Assembly: GCA_963788285.1 (NCBI GenBank)
Contig: CAWBGB010000012.1
Location: 434,001-498,000 of the forward strand
Length of the DNA stretch: 64,000 bases
From: Alicyclobacillus_A sp963788285
Lineage (GTDB): Bacteria; Bacillota; Bacilli; Alicyclobacillales; Alicyclobacillaceae
Direction: 5' to 3'
The notes below the pieces were generated by a model, which ran no database searches, was not told the origin of the DNA, and worked only from the letters and a program-made list of their open reading frames with translations. Made by a program: the position numbers and the translations under genes. Each line of letters starts with the position of its first letter. The first letter of the stretch is position 1. This document shows, one piece after another, positions 28,042 through 37,901 of the stretch.

Positions 28042-28206
28042 CGTCTCACCAACTGAAACTTGACTACGTTCCATGAGCTTTAAGGAACTTGTCACGGCCT
28101 TTCCTTGAAGTTCGAATATAAACTGTCCTGAATATGAGAAAGTAAACCAAATCATGATATTCATGGACGTTTTATGTCGTTTCACACACTGAGGAGGGGT
28201 CTGGCT

Positions 28207-29246
28207 ATGAAAGCGCTTGTCTATCGCGGTCCCGGCAAAAAGGAATGGGCGGACAAACCCATGCCGACCATTGAAACACCCACAGATGCGATTGTGAGAA
28301 TTACGAAGACCACCATTTGCGGTACGGATCTGCAGTTTTTTTGAAAGGTGATGTGCCTGCGGTCGTCGAGGGGCGTACGTTTGGCCATGAAGGGGTCGGC
28401 GTGATTGAGGAAGTGGGGTCCGGCGTCCACAACTTCAAGGTTGGGGACAGGGTTTTGATATCCTGCGTCACTTCCTGCGCAAAGTGCGACAGCTGCAAGA
28501 AAGGCAGGTATTCGCACTGCGAGGACGGCGGCTGGATTCTCGGGCATCTCATTGACGGAACGCAGGCCGAATTCGTACGTATTCCGTATGCGGACACCAG
28601 TTTGTATCCAATACGGGACGGCGTCGACGAAGAAGCGCTCGTGATGCTGAGTGACATACTTCCTACCGGTTTTGAGGTCGGTGTCCTGAAGGGGCAGGTT
28701 CGACCGGGAGACACGGTGGCTATTGTCGGAGCCGGTCCCGTCGGTTTGGCGGCGTTACTCACAGCTCAGTTCTATTCCCCCGCAGACATCATCGCGGTTG
28801 ACCTGGATGACAATCGACTGGAAGTTGCGCGTAAGTTTGGCGCCACGAAGACCGTAAACAGTTCCAAGGGTAACCCTGTCGAAGCTATCCTGAACCTGAC
28901 TGGCGGTAAGGGCGTGGACGTCACCATTGAAGCGGTTGGAGTGCCAGCCACGTTTGACATCTGCCAGAATATTGTGGGGGCTGGCGGCCGCATCGCCAAC
29001 GTGGGCGTGCACGGCAAGAGCGTGGATCTGCACCTCGAGAAACTGTGGATTCAAAATATCACTTTAACCACTGGCCTCGTGGACACCAATTCCACACCAA
29101 TGCTGCTCAAGACCGTGGTCGCCGGAAAGATTGAGCCCAAGCTGCTCATCACCCACCGCTTTCCACTCTCTGACATCCTACAGGCGTACGATGTCTTCGG
29201 AAACGCGGCGAGAGAAAATGCGCTGAAGGTCATCCTGTACCAATGA
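28207..29246 (+). pseudogene. Zn-dependent alcohol dehydrogenase with poly-T frameshift
   Basis: The start ATG 28207 has GAGGAGGGG upstream. The first 40 codons (MKALVYRGPGKKEWADKPMP, ITKTTICGTDLQF) stop at TGA after a run of seven T (28335-28341). The rest is open in another frame (LKGDVPAVVEGRTFGHEGVG onward). With five or eight T the gene would read through, giving about 345 residues, the normal length. Catalytic Cys (TICGTD) and His (GHEGVG), structural-zinc Cys (CAKCDSCKKGRYSHC) and the Rossmann GAGPVGLAA are all intact. It is either a recent mutation, a slippage switch or a sequencing error. The substrate is probably a short alcohol. Confidence 0.85.
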
Positions 29247-29255
29247 CATGACTGT

Positions 29256-29334
29256 AGCCGTGGCGAGTTGTACCACGGCTGAGGCGCCATGAGGCAGTGG
29301 AGATCTCCTTCAGACAATGCGAAGGGGATCTTTT
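29256..29334 (+). terminator. Two hairpins after the alcohol dehydrogenase
   Basis: The first is AGCCGTGG..CCACGGCT (29256-29280) without T-run. The second is AGATCtCCTTC..GAAGGgGATCT followed by TTTT (29301-29334), a good intrinsic terminator. Confidence 0.7.
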
Positions 29335-29608
29335 CAATCTCTTTCGTGGTTTTCGATAGCAATGCTCTTTGACAGCTTATAGCAAGATGCCGCGTTTTGT
29401 TCACTGACCGACGACGGGTACATCTTAAAATAATCGAAATTTCACATATTTTCATGCAATGATAGTCATTTCAGACTAGAAATTGTCGTCCAAATGGACT
29501 CATCGAATGGATTGTTTTTGTCTGTTGGGAACAATGTCACTGGGTTACCATCTATGCAGACATCAAACAACTACGCCGCTTCTGACGGCGGTAACTGGTG
29601 ACGAAACA

Positions 29609-30181
29609 ATGAATGTCATACACGTATTTCACCGTATACGAACGTTGTTGTCCCAATTGGACGACATGACAATCACTTTTGTTCAAAATCGTGCAAATTT
29701 AGTTGCTGCTCTCATAACGCTGGGAATCTGTGTTTGGGGTTGGACATCTGGACGACATGGGTTTGTGTTTACCATGATGGCGATGGGCGCCGTCGGGTAT
29801 TTCGCGGGACTGACCGTTGCTTTGGTCGCTGGATTATCGTTTATTGGCATCGGGTTATCCAGTTCGTCGACACACATAGCGAGCGCCATTCTCTTGGAAT
29901 GGGGCGGCTACGTTTGTATCGGGTGGTTGGGATATCGGCACAAAAAGGTGCAGAGGGCGCAGGTCGCGGCGGATACACATCCTGCATGGGTTCTGCCATG
30001 GGCAGTGGTGAATGAAGTGCGGACTTCTCTGGCGGCGGTTCGCTTTCTACTGTTCCCAACACATGAAGATCACAAAAGCCAGGCGCTTCAACAAGCCACC
30101 AATGAATTGTCTAGGTTGGAACAATTGTTCAATGAACTAGAGCAGTCTCAGCGCCCGGATGAGAAATCCAAGCGCCGCTGA
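29609..30181 (+). CDS. Membrane protein with kinase-like dimerisation helix
   Basis: 190 residues from ATG 29609 (the frame is open upstream without ribosome site; the chosen start has GGTGA). Three or four TM helices occupy about 25-110 (LVAALITLGICVWGW, VGYFAGLTVALVAGLSFIGI). A cytosolic helical tail NEVRTSLAAVRFLL then SQALQQATNELSRLEQLFNE follows. The tail resembles a HisKA dimerisation helix, but the phospho-acceptor His is absent and there is no ATPase domain. It lies convergent with the NarL-type regulator 18 bp away. It may be a kinase-derived sensor or anti-regulator. Function unknown. Confidence 0.6.
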   Translation: MNVIHVFHRIRTLLSQLDDMTITFVQNRANLVAALITLGICVWGWTSGRHGFVFTMMAMGAVGYFAGLTVALVAGLSFIGIGLSSSSTHIASAILLEWGGYVCIGWLGYRHKKVQRAQVAADTHPAWVLPWAVVNEVRTSLAAVRFLLFPTHEDHKSQALQQATNELSRLEQLFNELEQSQRPDEKSKRR

Positions 30182-30198
30182 CTCCTCACAACAAGTCT

Positions 30199-30876
30199 TT
30201 ATCCTTTGTTGTCAATCACGAATCCTTCTCGGACAGCGTACGCTGCAGCCTGAACGCGATTGGCAAGGTGCAGTTTATCGAGAATACTCCGAACATGGTT
30301 TCGGACGGTATTCTCGCTGATGAACAACGCTCGCGCAATTTCACGGTTGCTTGCGCCCGTACTGAGATGTCGCAACACCTCCACCTCGCGCTCAGTCAAT
30401 TGGTCAACAACGGGAGTCCCTTTCCCTTCTGTAGGTTTTGAGAATTCAGTAATAATGCGCATGGCTAAGTTTCCGGGGATGACAGGTTCCCCCGCGCTCA
30501 CACGTTTCACGCTGTCTATGAGCAACGCTGGCGTAGCGTTCTTTAACACGTACCCCGAAGCGCCAGACTTAATCGCTTCGAATAACATCTCCTCTGTGTC
30601 GGTGACCGTTAAAATGAGGATTCGGATATCGGGGTACTCCGCCTTGATTTGTCGGGTCGCTTTCAATCCGTCGCAAACCGGCATGTTGATGTCCATCAGG
30701 ACGACATCTGGACGATATTCTCTCGCTTTCTGCACTGCCACCCGACCGTTTTCGGCTTCTGCAACCACTTCCACATCATCTATACGAGACAGAATGGAGC
30801 TGACACCCTGTCGAAACAGTTCGTGATCGTCCACGACCATAACACGAATGGACGAACCACTGGCTTTTTCACTCAT
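30199..30876 (-). CDS. NarL/FixJ-family response regulator
   Basis: 225 residues. The receiver domain (about 10-125) has the acidic pocket VDDHELF, the phospho-Asp in VVLMDINMPVCDG, the Thr of ILILTVTD and the Lys of GYVLKNA. The LuxR-type HTH (about 155-215) reads LTEREVEVLRHLSTGASNRE then IARALFISENTVRNHVRSI. It is the same architecture as DosR, DevR and LiaR. Divergent from the truncated cyd copy, with an ACCATA-rich intergenic region. No cognate kinase is adjacent; the PAS kinase at 26956 is a candidate. Confidence 0.93.
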   Translation of the reverse strand: MSEKASGSSIRVMVVDDHELFRQGVSSILSRIDDVEVVAEAENGRVAVQKAREYRPDVVLMDINMPVCDGLKATRQIKAEYPDIRILILTVTDTEEMLFEAIKSGASGYVLKNATPALLIDSVKRVSAGEPVIPGNLAMRIITEFSKPTEGKGTPVVDQLTEREVEVLRHLSTGASNREIARALFISENTVRNHVRSILDKLHLANRVQAAAYAVREGFVIDNKG

Positions 30877-30952
30877 ATGAAATCTCTCCTTGTGTGCAGT
30901 CGCTAACTACAACCATGTACCATCTTACCCTAAACGGGCAGGCTCCGAAACA

Positions 30953-30991
30953 ACCATACTGACCATACAGAGATGGTCTTTCTGGACCATA
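30953..30991. promoter_or_regulatory. ACCATA repeat cluster, candidate regulator site
   Basis: ACCATA occurs at 30953, 30962 and 30986, and an inverted ATGGTC-TTTCTG-GACCAT at 30973-30990. The cluster is in the short region between the response regulator start and the cydA-like leader. NarL-type proteins bind short inverted or direct heptamer-like repeats, so autoregulation is plausible but untested. Confidence 0.45.
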
Positions 30992-31100
30992 CGTAGTGTT
31001 CCTTATGGTTTAAAGTACATAGATCTAAATTTTGAATACATACTGCCAAAAGAAGTGAACCTAGACACAGTGACCTCACGCTTTGGCAGGAGGATTGTGA

Positions 31101-31498
31101 ATGACGAATTTACTATTGGCTCGCTGGCAGTTTGGGGTTGTTACAGTATATCTTTTTTCTTTGTTCCCATGACCATTGGCCTGGCGCTTCTCCTTGCAAT
31201 TATGGAGACGATGTACGTAGTCACTCGCAACAACGATACCTATAAATCCATGACGAAGTTTTGGGGGAAGTTGTTCTTAATCAACTTTGCGGTAGGCGTT
31301 GTCACTGGCATCCTGCAGGAATTTCAATTTGGCATGAATTGGTCCAATTACTCTCGGTTCGTTGGAGATGTGTTTGGAGCCCCTCTCGCCATCGAATCCT
31401 TAGCCGCCTTTTTTCTCGAATCGACCTTCCTTGGCGTGTGGTTGTTCGGCTGGGACAAGGTGTCGCGGTTCGTTCATGTGGCATCCATTTGGCTGTAG
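31101..31498 (+). pseudogene. Truncated cydA (cytochrome bd subunit I), copy A
   Basis: The ATG at 31101 follows GGCAGGAGG and gives a proper CydA N-terminus, MTNLLLARWQFGVVTVY. One base is missing in the following T-run (about 31150), shifting the frame to the CydA sequence VPMTIGLALLLAIMETMYVV through SRFVHVASIWL. It ends at TAG 31496-31498 at the deletion join. About one third of the protein is left. It is useful as a reference for the damaged start of the longer copy. Confidence 0.88.
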
Positions 31499-32916
31499 GC
31501 AGGAACACTGGAGACGTTTTGACGTCTGTGGTTAGCGATGTCGATACCCTGCAAAACGTTTATTTACGTGCAATCATGCCGCCCATCGTTGCTTGTTTCG
31601 TCGCGATCCTCGTCTACTTTATCATCAACACCTTCGGTTCTCGGCTTGCTGTTGTATTTCTAAGTTTATATCTCTGTGCCGGTTTTGGTATCCCCGTCGT
31701 TGTGTATCGATTGGGAAGGCGCGTTGGCGCACAGATAATTGAGACAATGGGAGAACTGTATTCCCACTTTGCTGAACAACTGCAAGGCATGTATGAAAGT
31801 CAGTTATATCCCTATGGGGAACTCCTGTCAGAGTTGAAGGGCAAGCAGGAGGCTTTGGAGTCGCTCCAATCTCGAATGGCTTATATCCACAGCATATTAT
31901 CAGGGAGTGTGGTTCTTTTCTCAAACTTCACTATGTGGATCGTTCTTTGGATGGCAATTCCCTCTGTCACCCATCATTCCATCGACGGCGTATACTTGCC
32001 CGTCATCGCGCTTACAGCATTAGCAAGCTTTGAAGCCATCAAGCCTCTGCCCGCTGCATTTCAGCATTGGGGACAAAGTCTTCGCGCGGCTAAAAGGTTG
32101 TTTGACCTGGCTGACTCCCCTGCCCCTGTGAAACGCGCAGCCACTTCCACGGCGTATCCCATCAAGGATTTTTCATTGTCTGTTCACTATGTCACCTTTC
32201 GATATACTGATGACGACACACCTACCCTTTGTAACGTAGATTTTGACTTACCGTTCGGGAAACATATCGCCATTGTCGGAGAAAACGGAGCGGGCAAAAG
32301 TACGCTGGCAAGCCTCCTTCTGGGGGTGTACAGGTACGAAGACGGTTCCATTCGATTGGGTAACGTCGAGTTATCTGAAATGGGTAAAGAACAAATCCGC
32401 CAGATTTTCACGCTAGTCAGCCAACATACGTATCTCTTTAATGCCACAGTCCTAGAAAACCTTAGAATGGCAAAGCCACACGCAACACAATCCGAAGTGG
32501 AAAACGCAGCACGGGTGTCTCAACTTCACGATGTCATTGTCCATTTGCCACAAGGCTATGACACCGTGATCGGTGAAGCGGGCGTAAGATTATCTGGCGG
32601 TGAACGCCAGCGCCTCGCATTGGCGAGAGCAATCTTGAGACCGGCACCCATCATTGTGTTCGATGAACCCACAAATGGCTTGGATTCAATGACTGAACAA
32701 AGCTTTTTACGTGCGCTGTGCCCCATCATTGCCGGGCGATCCACAATTTATATTACACATCGCCTCGTTGGGCTTGAAGAGATGGACGAAATTTTGGTGA
32801 TGCAACGCGGAAGTATTGTCGAGCGAGGCACTTATTACGCGTTATTAGAGCATGGTGGGCTGTATCAAACCATGTGGGAGTTGCAACGTGAAATGTTCCG
32901 TTCGAACCCAGCATAG
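31499..32916 (+). pseudogene. 3' part of CydC-type ABC exporter gene, copy A
   Basis: About 472 codons in one frame: GDVLTSVVSDVDTLQNVYLR in the TM region, then the ATPase domain with Walker A GENGAGKSTLASLLLG, signature LSGGERQRLALARAI and Walker B IIVFDEPTNGLDS. The first ~110 residues of the exporter, including the first TM helices, are missing. The frame runs back into out-of-frame cydA sequence, so no genuine start exists. It is nearly identical to 47037-48448. Confidence 0.88.
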
Positions 32917-32971
32917 ACACGGAGCTGTGGCACCCAAAACGAATTCCTCTACGCATCTACTTCTGTCATGG

Positions 32972-33009
32972 GGTTGTTTTCGGAAAATGTAAGAACCCGC
33001 CGAAGCGGG
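32972..33009. terminator. Dispersed hairpin CCCGC-CGAA-GCGGG, second copy
   Basis: The stem at 32996-33009 and the preceding ATGGGGTTGTTTTCGGAAAAT match the unit near 8330-8378. It follows the truncated exporter copy. The T-run is weak on this copy. Confidence 0.45.
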
Positions 33010-33209
33010 CTGTATTACTCACATGTTGTCCGACCAATGTAATGAACGTGTGATATATCATCCCGATTGGGTTTGCTATGTCGCTTCAACCACCCGATTA
33101 CGTAGCCTTCTTGTACTCACCTTAGTCCAAGAAGGGGTACAGTGGCCCCTTTAAACGAAAATGTAACACGGGAATACCAGGGAAGACATACGATGTTAGT
33201 GTGGCGATA

Positions 33210-33249
33210 CGCTAAGAAGCCTTGGGAATCATCCCAGGGCTTCTTAGCG
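33210..33249. repeat. 40-base near-perfect hairpin
   Basis: CGCTAAGAAGCC, one mismatch, TGGGA, loop ATCA, TCCCA, mismatch, GGCTTCTTAGCG: 17 paired positions. There is no T-run. It lies in a 450-bp gene-free region (33010-33462) in which I see nothing else. Confidence 0.75.
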
Positions 33250-33462
33250 TGCCACGAGCACGAATGGCGGGACCGTTAGCCCTCCAACCCAGAGCCTAAA
33301 CAGCCAGGCCCTTTTATCCCTTGGCGGAACCGCCATTCGCACAGTGGTTTGGAACTGCCACTACAGAATGAATTTATGTGTGGTAAACATCAGAAGTATC
33401 TGTACCAACTGTCAACTGGTGTCAGTCTGTCACATCCCTTCACGAGTCGATGTGTCGATGAA

Positions 33463-33882
33463 TCACCGGACGATTAGGACCGGTCGTTTCGCGTGGTTGA
33501 GAACACCGTGACTGACGCTCCCGAGTATCATGCGGTCTATCATGAAACGCCCGTGGCAACCCATGATGATGAGGTCGGCATCCTCTTCGTCTGCCAGGTC
33601 GCAGATGACACGGACTGGGTGCCCATTCAGGTTTCGGAACGTGCAGCGAGGCGCCGCCTGCCCAAGAATTGCTTCGGTCTGCTGCCAGATCTTCTGGGCC
33701 TCTTTTTTCTGCTCTTCAAAGACGACGGGATAAATCACTGCATCCTTGGCAATTACGCGCGGATCCATCGCGTGCACGGTGATCAACCGCGCATCGGGAT
33801 ACCTCAACATGAGGTCAGCGGCCCACTGTGCGGCCTTTTGAGATTGCGGGGAGCCGTCGGTGGCCAGAATGAATGTCTTCAT
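33463..33882 (-). CDS. Universal stress protein UspA family
   Basis: 139 residues from the ATG at 33882, with GGAGGG seven bases upstream. It has KTFILATDGSPQSQKAAQWA at the N-terminus and the ATP loop G-CHGRFMIDRMILGSVSHGV at the end. It is tandem with a second Usp 46 bp upstream on the same strand, probably one transcript. Confidence 0.9.
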   Translation of the reverse strand: MKTFILATDGSPQSQKAAQWAADLMLRYPDARLITVHAMDPRVIAKDAVIYPVVFEEQKKEAQKIWQQTEAILGQAAPRCTFRNLNGHPVRVICDLADEEDADLIIMGCHGRFMIDRMILGSVSHGVLNHAKRPVLIVR

Positions 33883-33928
33883 ATTGTTTCCCTCCAAAAA
33901 TATTAGGATGGCAGCGAGATGAGCCGGC

Positions 33929-34354
33929 CTAGCGAACTAGCAGTACGTCCGTATCGGCGTGGTCCACCAGCGTGCGGACCACACCCCCGATTGGGGCTCT
34001 TTCGATCCGACCTCGGTCGTGGCACCCTATCATGATGAGGTCCGCATGCTCCTCTCTGGCCACTCGCAGAATCACCTGACTCGGGTCGCCAATCTCATGG
34101 CGGAAGCGCACTCGTCCCGGCCATGCGGCAAAGTGCCGTTGGACCAGCTCTCGCAGCGCCTTGACGACTTCTCGCTCTGCATCCGACACACGCAGGGTGC
34201 TGCCGAGGCTGGACCGCTGATAATAGGACGTATGTCCCTTGCTGACATGCACGATGATCAGTTCTGCGTCCGCGCACTGCTGGAGCATCTGTTCGGCCCG
34301 TCGCATGGTGTGCGGACTTACCCGCTTCCCAGATACGGCTAAAACAATTCTCAT
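33929..34354 (-). CDS. Universal stress protein UspA family
   Basis: 141 residues from the ATG at 34354 behind GGAGGG. The N-terminus RIVLAVSGKRVSPHTMRR lacks the usual TDGS but keeps the fold. The ATP loop reads G-CHDRGRIERAPIGGVVRTL, a divergent form in which SHG is replaced, so nucleotide binding is less certain. It is first in the two-gene usp unit. Confidence 0.85.
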   Translation of the reverse strand: MRIVLAVSGKRVSPHTMRRAEQMLQQCADAELIIVHVSKGHTSYYQRSSLGSTLRVSDAEREVVKALRELVQRHFAAWPGRVRFRHEIGDPSQVILRVAREEHADLIMIGCHDRGRIERAPIGGVVRTLVDHADTDVLLVR

Positions 34355-34932
34355 GACCTGTCCCTCCAAATGGCGCTCGGGCTCTCATGCCAGGCGGGCC
34401 CTCAAGCCTCAGATTCTCACCTGTCCTGGAAGGGCTGATCTAAGCGGTCTTGCCGCGGCGGCCAGATGTGTTCGGGTTGGTGCTAGGGCGAACGCACGTA
34501 GGAAGGATGCGTACCACCAAGCAACCATGAGTTCTTCGCCTTCCAGCGGAGAAGATTGGGCTGTGAAGGATTCCTTGATGTACCTTCAGCATAGCATCGG
34601 TGCGGGGAATGTTTCAGATGCGGTTGGACCAACTTGCATGTAGGACAGGACTAGTCTTGTTCGTCAAACTGGAGGGCTTCGAGTGAGTCTGCCGGGGAGG
34701 GGGTAACTGGCCTACCTCAGCAGATCCTAAGTATACGTCAGGCCCTTGCTGACCAGTAAAGAGCAGCGGTACGATGTCAAGACCATAAGGCAACATAATA
34801 TCTTTTGAATCACTGCTTTTTTTGGAGGCGGTGCCGAATTTGGCAATGCTCAATTAAGCCCACCCTACCCAGCTTTTCACATTTTTCCTTTGGAGCTAGG
34901 AACTGGTGGCCCTGGTGTCGAGTACGTTTCTG
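34355..34932. other. Intergenic, no gene supported
   Basis: A minus-strand frame at 34614-34853 (SKDIMLPYGLDIVPLLFTGQ) looks partly protein-like but has no start context or family. Nothing else is seen. Confidence 0.35.
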
Positions 34933-36163
34933 TTATGCCTGTTGTCGGATCACCTCCGGAGTGTAGAGTCTGTTGGTCTTTAGCAGATAGAAGACCACCC
35001 GCATCAGTTTCCGGGCTGTAAGCGCAAGGGCACGTCCCTCGGCAAATTCTTTGGGCTCCGCTTTCTTCTTGGCGTAGTACTCGGCAAAAACAGGGTCGTG
35101 CACCCGGACGCTGTTGGCCGCTTCAACCATGTAGTACTTCAGATAACGGTTGCCAGAAAGAATGAGTCGAGTTCGGTTTGCTGTGAATTTCCCGGATTGG
35201 TTAACGGTCCAAGCGAGCCCGGCGTACTTTGCTGCTTCCGCGTGGCTCCTGAACTGGCTAACGTCTAGTTCAGCCACAATGCCAGAAGCGAAAATGGGAC
35301 CGATACCGGGAATGGAATCGTTTGTGGGATCGTTGCCAAGTGATCCTCAATGCCTTTACGCAGCGCCTTGAGTTGCTCTTGTGCCGTTCGAATCATGCGA
35401 ATGCTGGAAGCCATTGCAAGATTCACCGAGTCCGACATGGACTGCGGCAACCGGTACGAAGAGCGAGCGGCCTTCTGCAAAGCCTGAGCGACTACCTCGG
35501 GATTGTCGAAGCGATTCTTTCCATGCTCGACAAGGAAGTCAATAAGACGCTCAAGGGGCATCTCAGCGAGTTTCTCGACGGATTCGAATTCCTCTATGAC
35601 GGCCAGCGAAGTGGCAGAGAGCTTGTTTCTACGAAAGGGTCCAGTGAGGGAGTAATCACTGAACTTGAGAAACAGGTTCGTCATGAGGAAATTGCTTTCC
35701 CGAGTCAGATCCTGCATCAGATGATAGCGAGCACGTGTCAGGCGTTGCAGCGCCATAAGCGGTTCGCTCCAGATAAGCGGATGCGGGAGAAGGCCTGTCC
35801 GAAGTTTGGCTGCGATGAACCAGGCATCCACTCGGTCGTTCTTGGGGGCGCTCAGATAATGGGACTTCTTAAACTCCCGGATGAGACTGGGATTGTACGC
35901 GGAACGCCGAAGTCCAAGTGACGTTGCAGATACATTGCGGCATGAGTTGAGTAACAGCCGGTATGTTCGAGACCGAAAAGAATCTCTTCAGCCCGGTGCT
36001 TCTGTACCAACTTGGTGATGCGATCCTGAAACTCCAGAATGCCGGGACGATTGTTGGTAACAGTGAATCGGCTCACAGGTCGTTTCTCATCGTGCCTCGT
36101 TAAACAGCAAACCACGTTGGACTCGCTGCCTACATCAATTCCGACAAACAATGGAGAGGACAT
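34933..36163 (-). pseudogene. IS110-family transposase, two frameshifts
   Basis: The ATG at 36163 has AAAGGAGGTG upstream. The N-terminal RuvC-like part reads SSPLFVGIDVGSESNVVCC with the catalytic Asp, and EEILFGLEHTGCYS with the Glu. At about 35870 the frame shifts (NPSLIREFKKSHYLSAPKN is in the next frame), and again at about 35310 before PGIGPIFASGIVAELD of the C-terminal Transposase_20 domain, which ends at 34933 (RNLLKTNRLYTPEVIRQQA-like). All domains are present, so two single-base indels would restore it. IS110 elements lack clear terminal repeats and I could not set the IS ends. Confidence 0.85.
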
Positions 36164-36629
36164 GTAAAATCACCTCCTTTGGTTGGAATGCAGATGTCTA
36201 TGGCCTTGGGATGACCCTGGGAAACCCATGAACGACAGCCTTGCGAGCTATTGGAATACACCGGGCGTCATCGGTGCACGAGCCTCCCTCTGCTGGCAGG
36301 AGGGATGACTGACCGGGAAACAGTCAGCGTGTAGGTCTATTCCATGGGGCCAGGGGAACACTCTTTCGTCGGAAGACACCCTAAAAACAAGGGGCAACGG
36401 GAGGCATTGGAACATTCCCTTGGTAGACACCTAAGGCTATTTTCCCAAGGTCAGCCCAAGGCCGTAAACACCCTGTAACGTGACTTGATAGTCACGGTGG
36501 ATGGACTTCTAATGGGTCTCGGCTGTGTTGCTGGGGTTACGCTCTCCAGAAATCTAAAAAGAGCAACCACAACCTGGATTTATGTAAACCAAGTTGATAG
36601 CTGCTCTTAATATACAAGGAGCTTTTATC
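36164..36629. other. Non-coding stretch, possibly IS110 flank
   Basis: No open frame with support. It may include the IS110 non-coding end that encodes a bridge RNA in that family, but I could not define a structure. Confidence 0.3.
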
Positions 36630-37038
36630 ATGGAACCTTCACTGTCCGCGAATTCCGTGAAAACTGACCGCGTGTCATTTTTCCCCTTGAGATCCCGAAG
36701 TTTCACTGCGCTGTGGATCGGCCAGATCTTCTCGTAATTCGGAGATTCCATTCTGTGTGTGGCATTACCGCTCGCTGTGTATTCGATGGGCCGATCCACA
36801 CTGCAAATGGGAGTCGTCATGGCTCTGCTAATGTTACCGCAGGTGGTGCTATTGCCATTTACGGGTCATCCTGGTCGATCGCGTTGCCCGCATTCGCCTG
36901 ATGATGCTCGCGGATATCACGCGCTGTTTGTTAGTGACCGGATTAGCGGCGCTTGCGGGAACTCATCGATTGACGGTGCCCTTACTTGACGTATTCATCC
37001 TAGTATTCGGGGCCATGGATGCACTGTTTCAGCCTGCC
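36630..37038 (+). pseudogene. MFS exporter N-terminal remnant
   Basis: ATG 36630 (MEPSLSANSVKTDRVSFF) has AAGGAG upstream. The reading SFTALWIGQIFS, GDSILCVALPLAVYSMGRST and LMLPQVVLLPFTG is an MFS_3-type (enterobactin-exporter-like) N-terminus. It is broken by TAA at 36735-36737 and a frameshift near 36867 (LVDRVARIRLMMLADITRCL follows). After DALFQPAW the sequence switches to a P-type ATPase. Confidence 0.75.
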
Positions 37039-37044
37039 TGGACA

Positions 37045-37824
37045 GGCTCTGTTCGGTACGACAAGGAACTGCAAGTCCACATCCTGTCCGCCACCGACGT
37101 CAAGGCCATGCCCGGCAAAGGTATCGAGGGATTGGTCAACGGCAGGAAGGTGCGTATTGGAAACCGCCGTTGGTTCACGGAGACCGGTCTCTCCTTCTTG
37201 CCCGACGAGGTATTAGCATACTTTGAGGAGGCAGCGAAAACCGCGGTCATTGTTGGCGTGATTTCTCTCGCCGACACCATCAAGCCGGATGCGGAAGACA
37301 AAGTACGTGCACTCAAGGACATGGGTATCGAAGTATGGATGATCACCGGTGACAACGAACGGACGGCAAGTGCTGTTGCGGCTCAGGTTGGCATTACCAA
37401 CGTCATCGCTGGCGTCCTCCCGGCGGATAAGGCGGCAAAGAACTGCGAAGGAACGGACGAATTGTGGCGATGGTCGGTGATGGAATCAACGATGCCCCGG
37501 CCCTGGCGGCCGCGGACATCGGCATCGCCATGGGCACCGGCACCAACGTGGCACTGGAAGCCGCGGATGTTGCGCTAATGCACGGGGGCACCCACGGTGT
37601 AGTAGAATTCCATTCGGTTGTCGAAAGCAACGATACGAAAGATTCGTCACAACCTGTTCTGGGCCTTTTTCTACAACGTAATTGGAATCCCATTGGCCGC
37701 CTTTGGGATTTTGAGCCCCATCATCGCAGGAGCCGCGATGGCGCTGAGCTCTGTCAGCGTCATCTCCAACAGCTTGTTGCTGCGGCGCTTGAGACTTGGA
37801 AAGGAGGTGCATGCGTCCGTGTAA
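37045..37824 (+). pseudogene. CopA-type copper P-type ATPase C-terminal remnant
   Basis: It starts mid-domain (HILSATDVKAMPGKGIEGLV, VRIGNRRW: ATP-binding domain) and contains VWMITGDNERTASAVAAQVG. It then shifts frame near 37440 to MVGDGINDAPALAAADIGIA (hinge motif) and again near 37600 to IRHNLFWAFFYNVIGIPLAA, ending with the last TM helix and LRLGKEV. The N-terminal metal-binding, CPC and phosphorylation DKTGT regions are gone. Its 3' end precedes intact copZ by 77 bp, the normal copA-copZ order, so the 5' half of copA was replaced by the MFS remnant. Confidence 0.85.
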
Positions 37825-37901
37825 TGCGTCGGTGTATCGGGAAATTACTTTGACAAGAATTAGTGGATGTAAAACACTCGACATAAAGGAGATGTGCGGC
37901 A

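Larger units (their letters stand above)
31018..32940 (+). repeat. Deletion-derived partial copy of the cydABCD locus
   Basis: Positions 31018-31495 are close to identical to 42469-42955 (leader plus 5' cydA). Positions 31499-32916 are close to identical to 47037-48448 (3' part of the last ABC gene). About 25 bases of oxidase subunit II sequence (GAGCTGTGGCACCC..) also follow in both loci. The 4.1 kb between, i.e. most of cydA, all cydB, cydD and the 5' of cydC, is missing here. The join is at about 31496-31499. Confidence 0.9.

Noticed and set aside
31261..32916. 551-codon frame as one ABC protein
   Set aside because: Its first 80 codons are out-of-frame cydA sequence; only the part after about 31499 is real exporter sequence.
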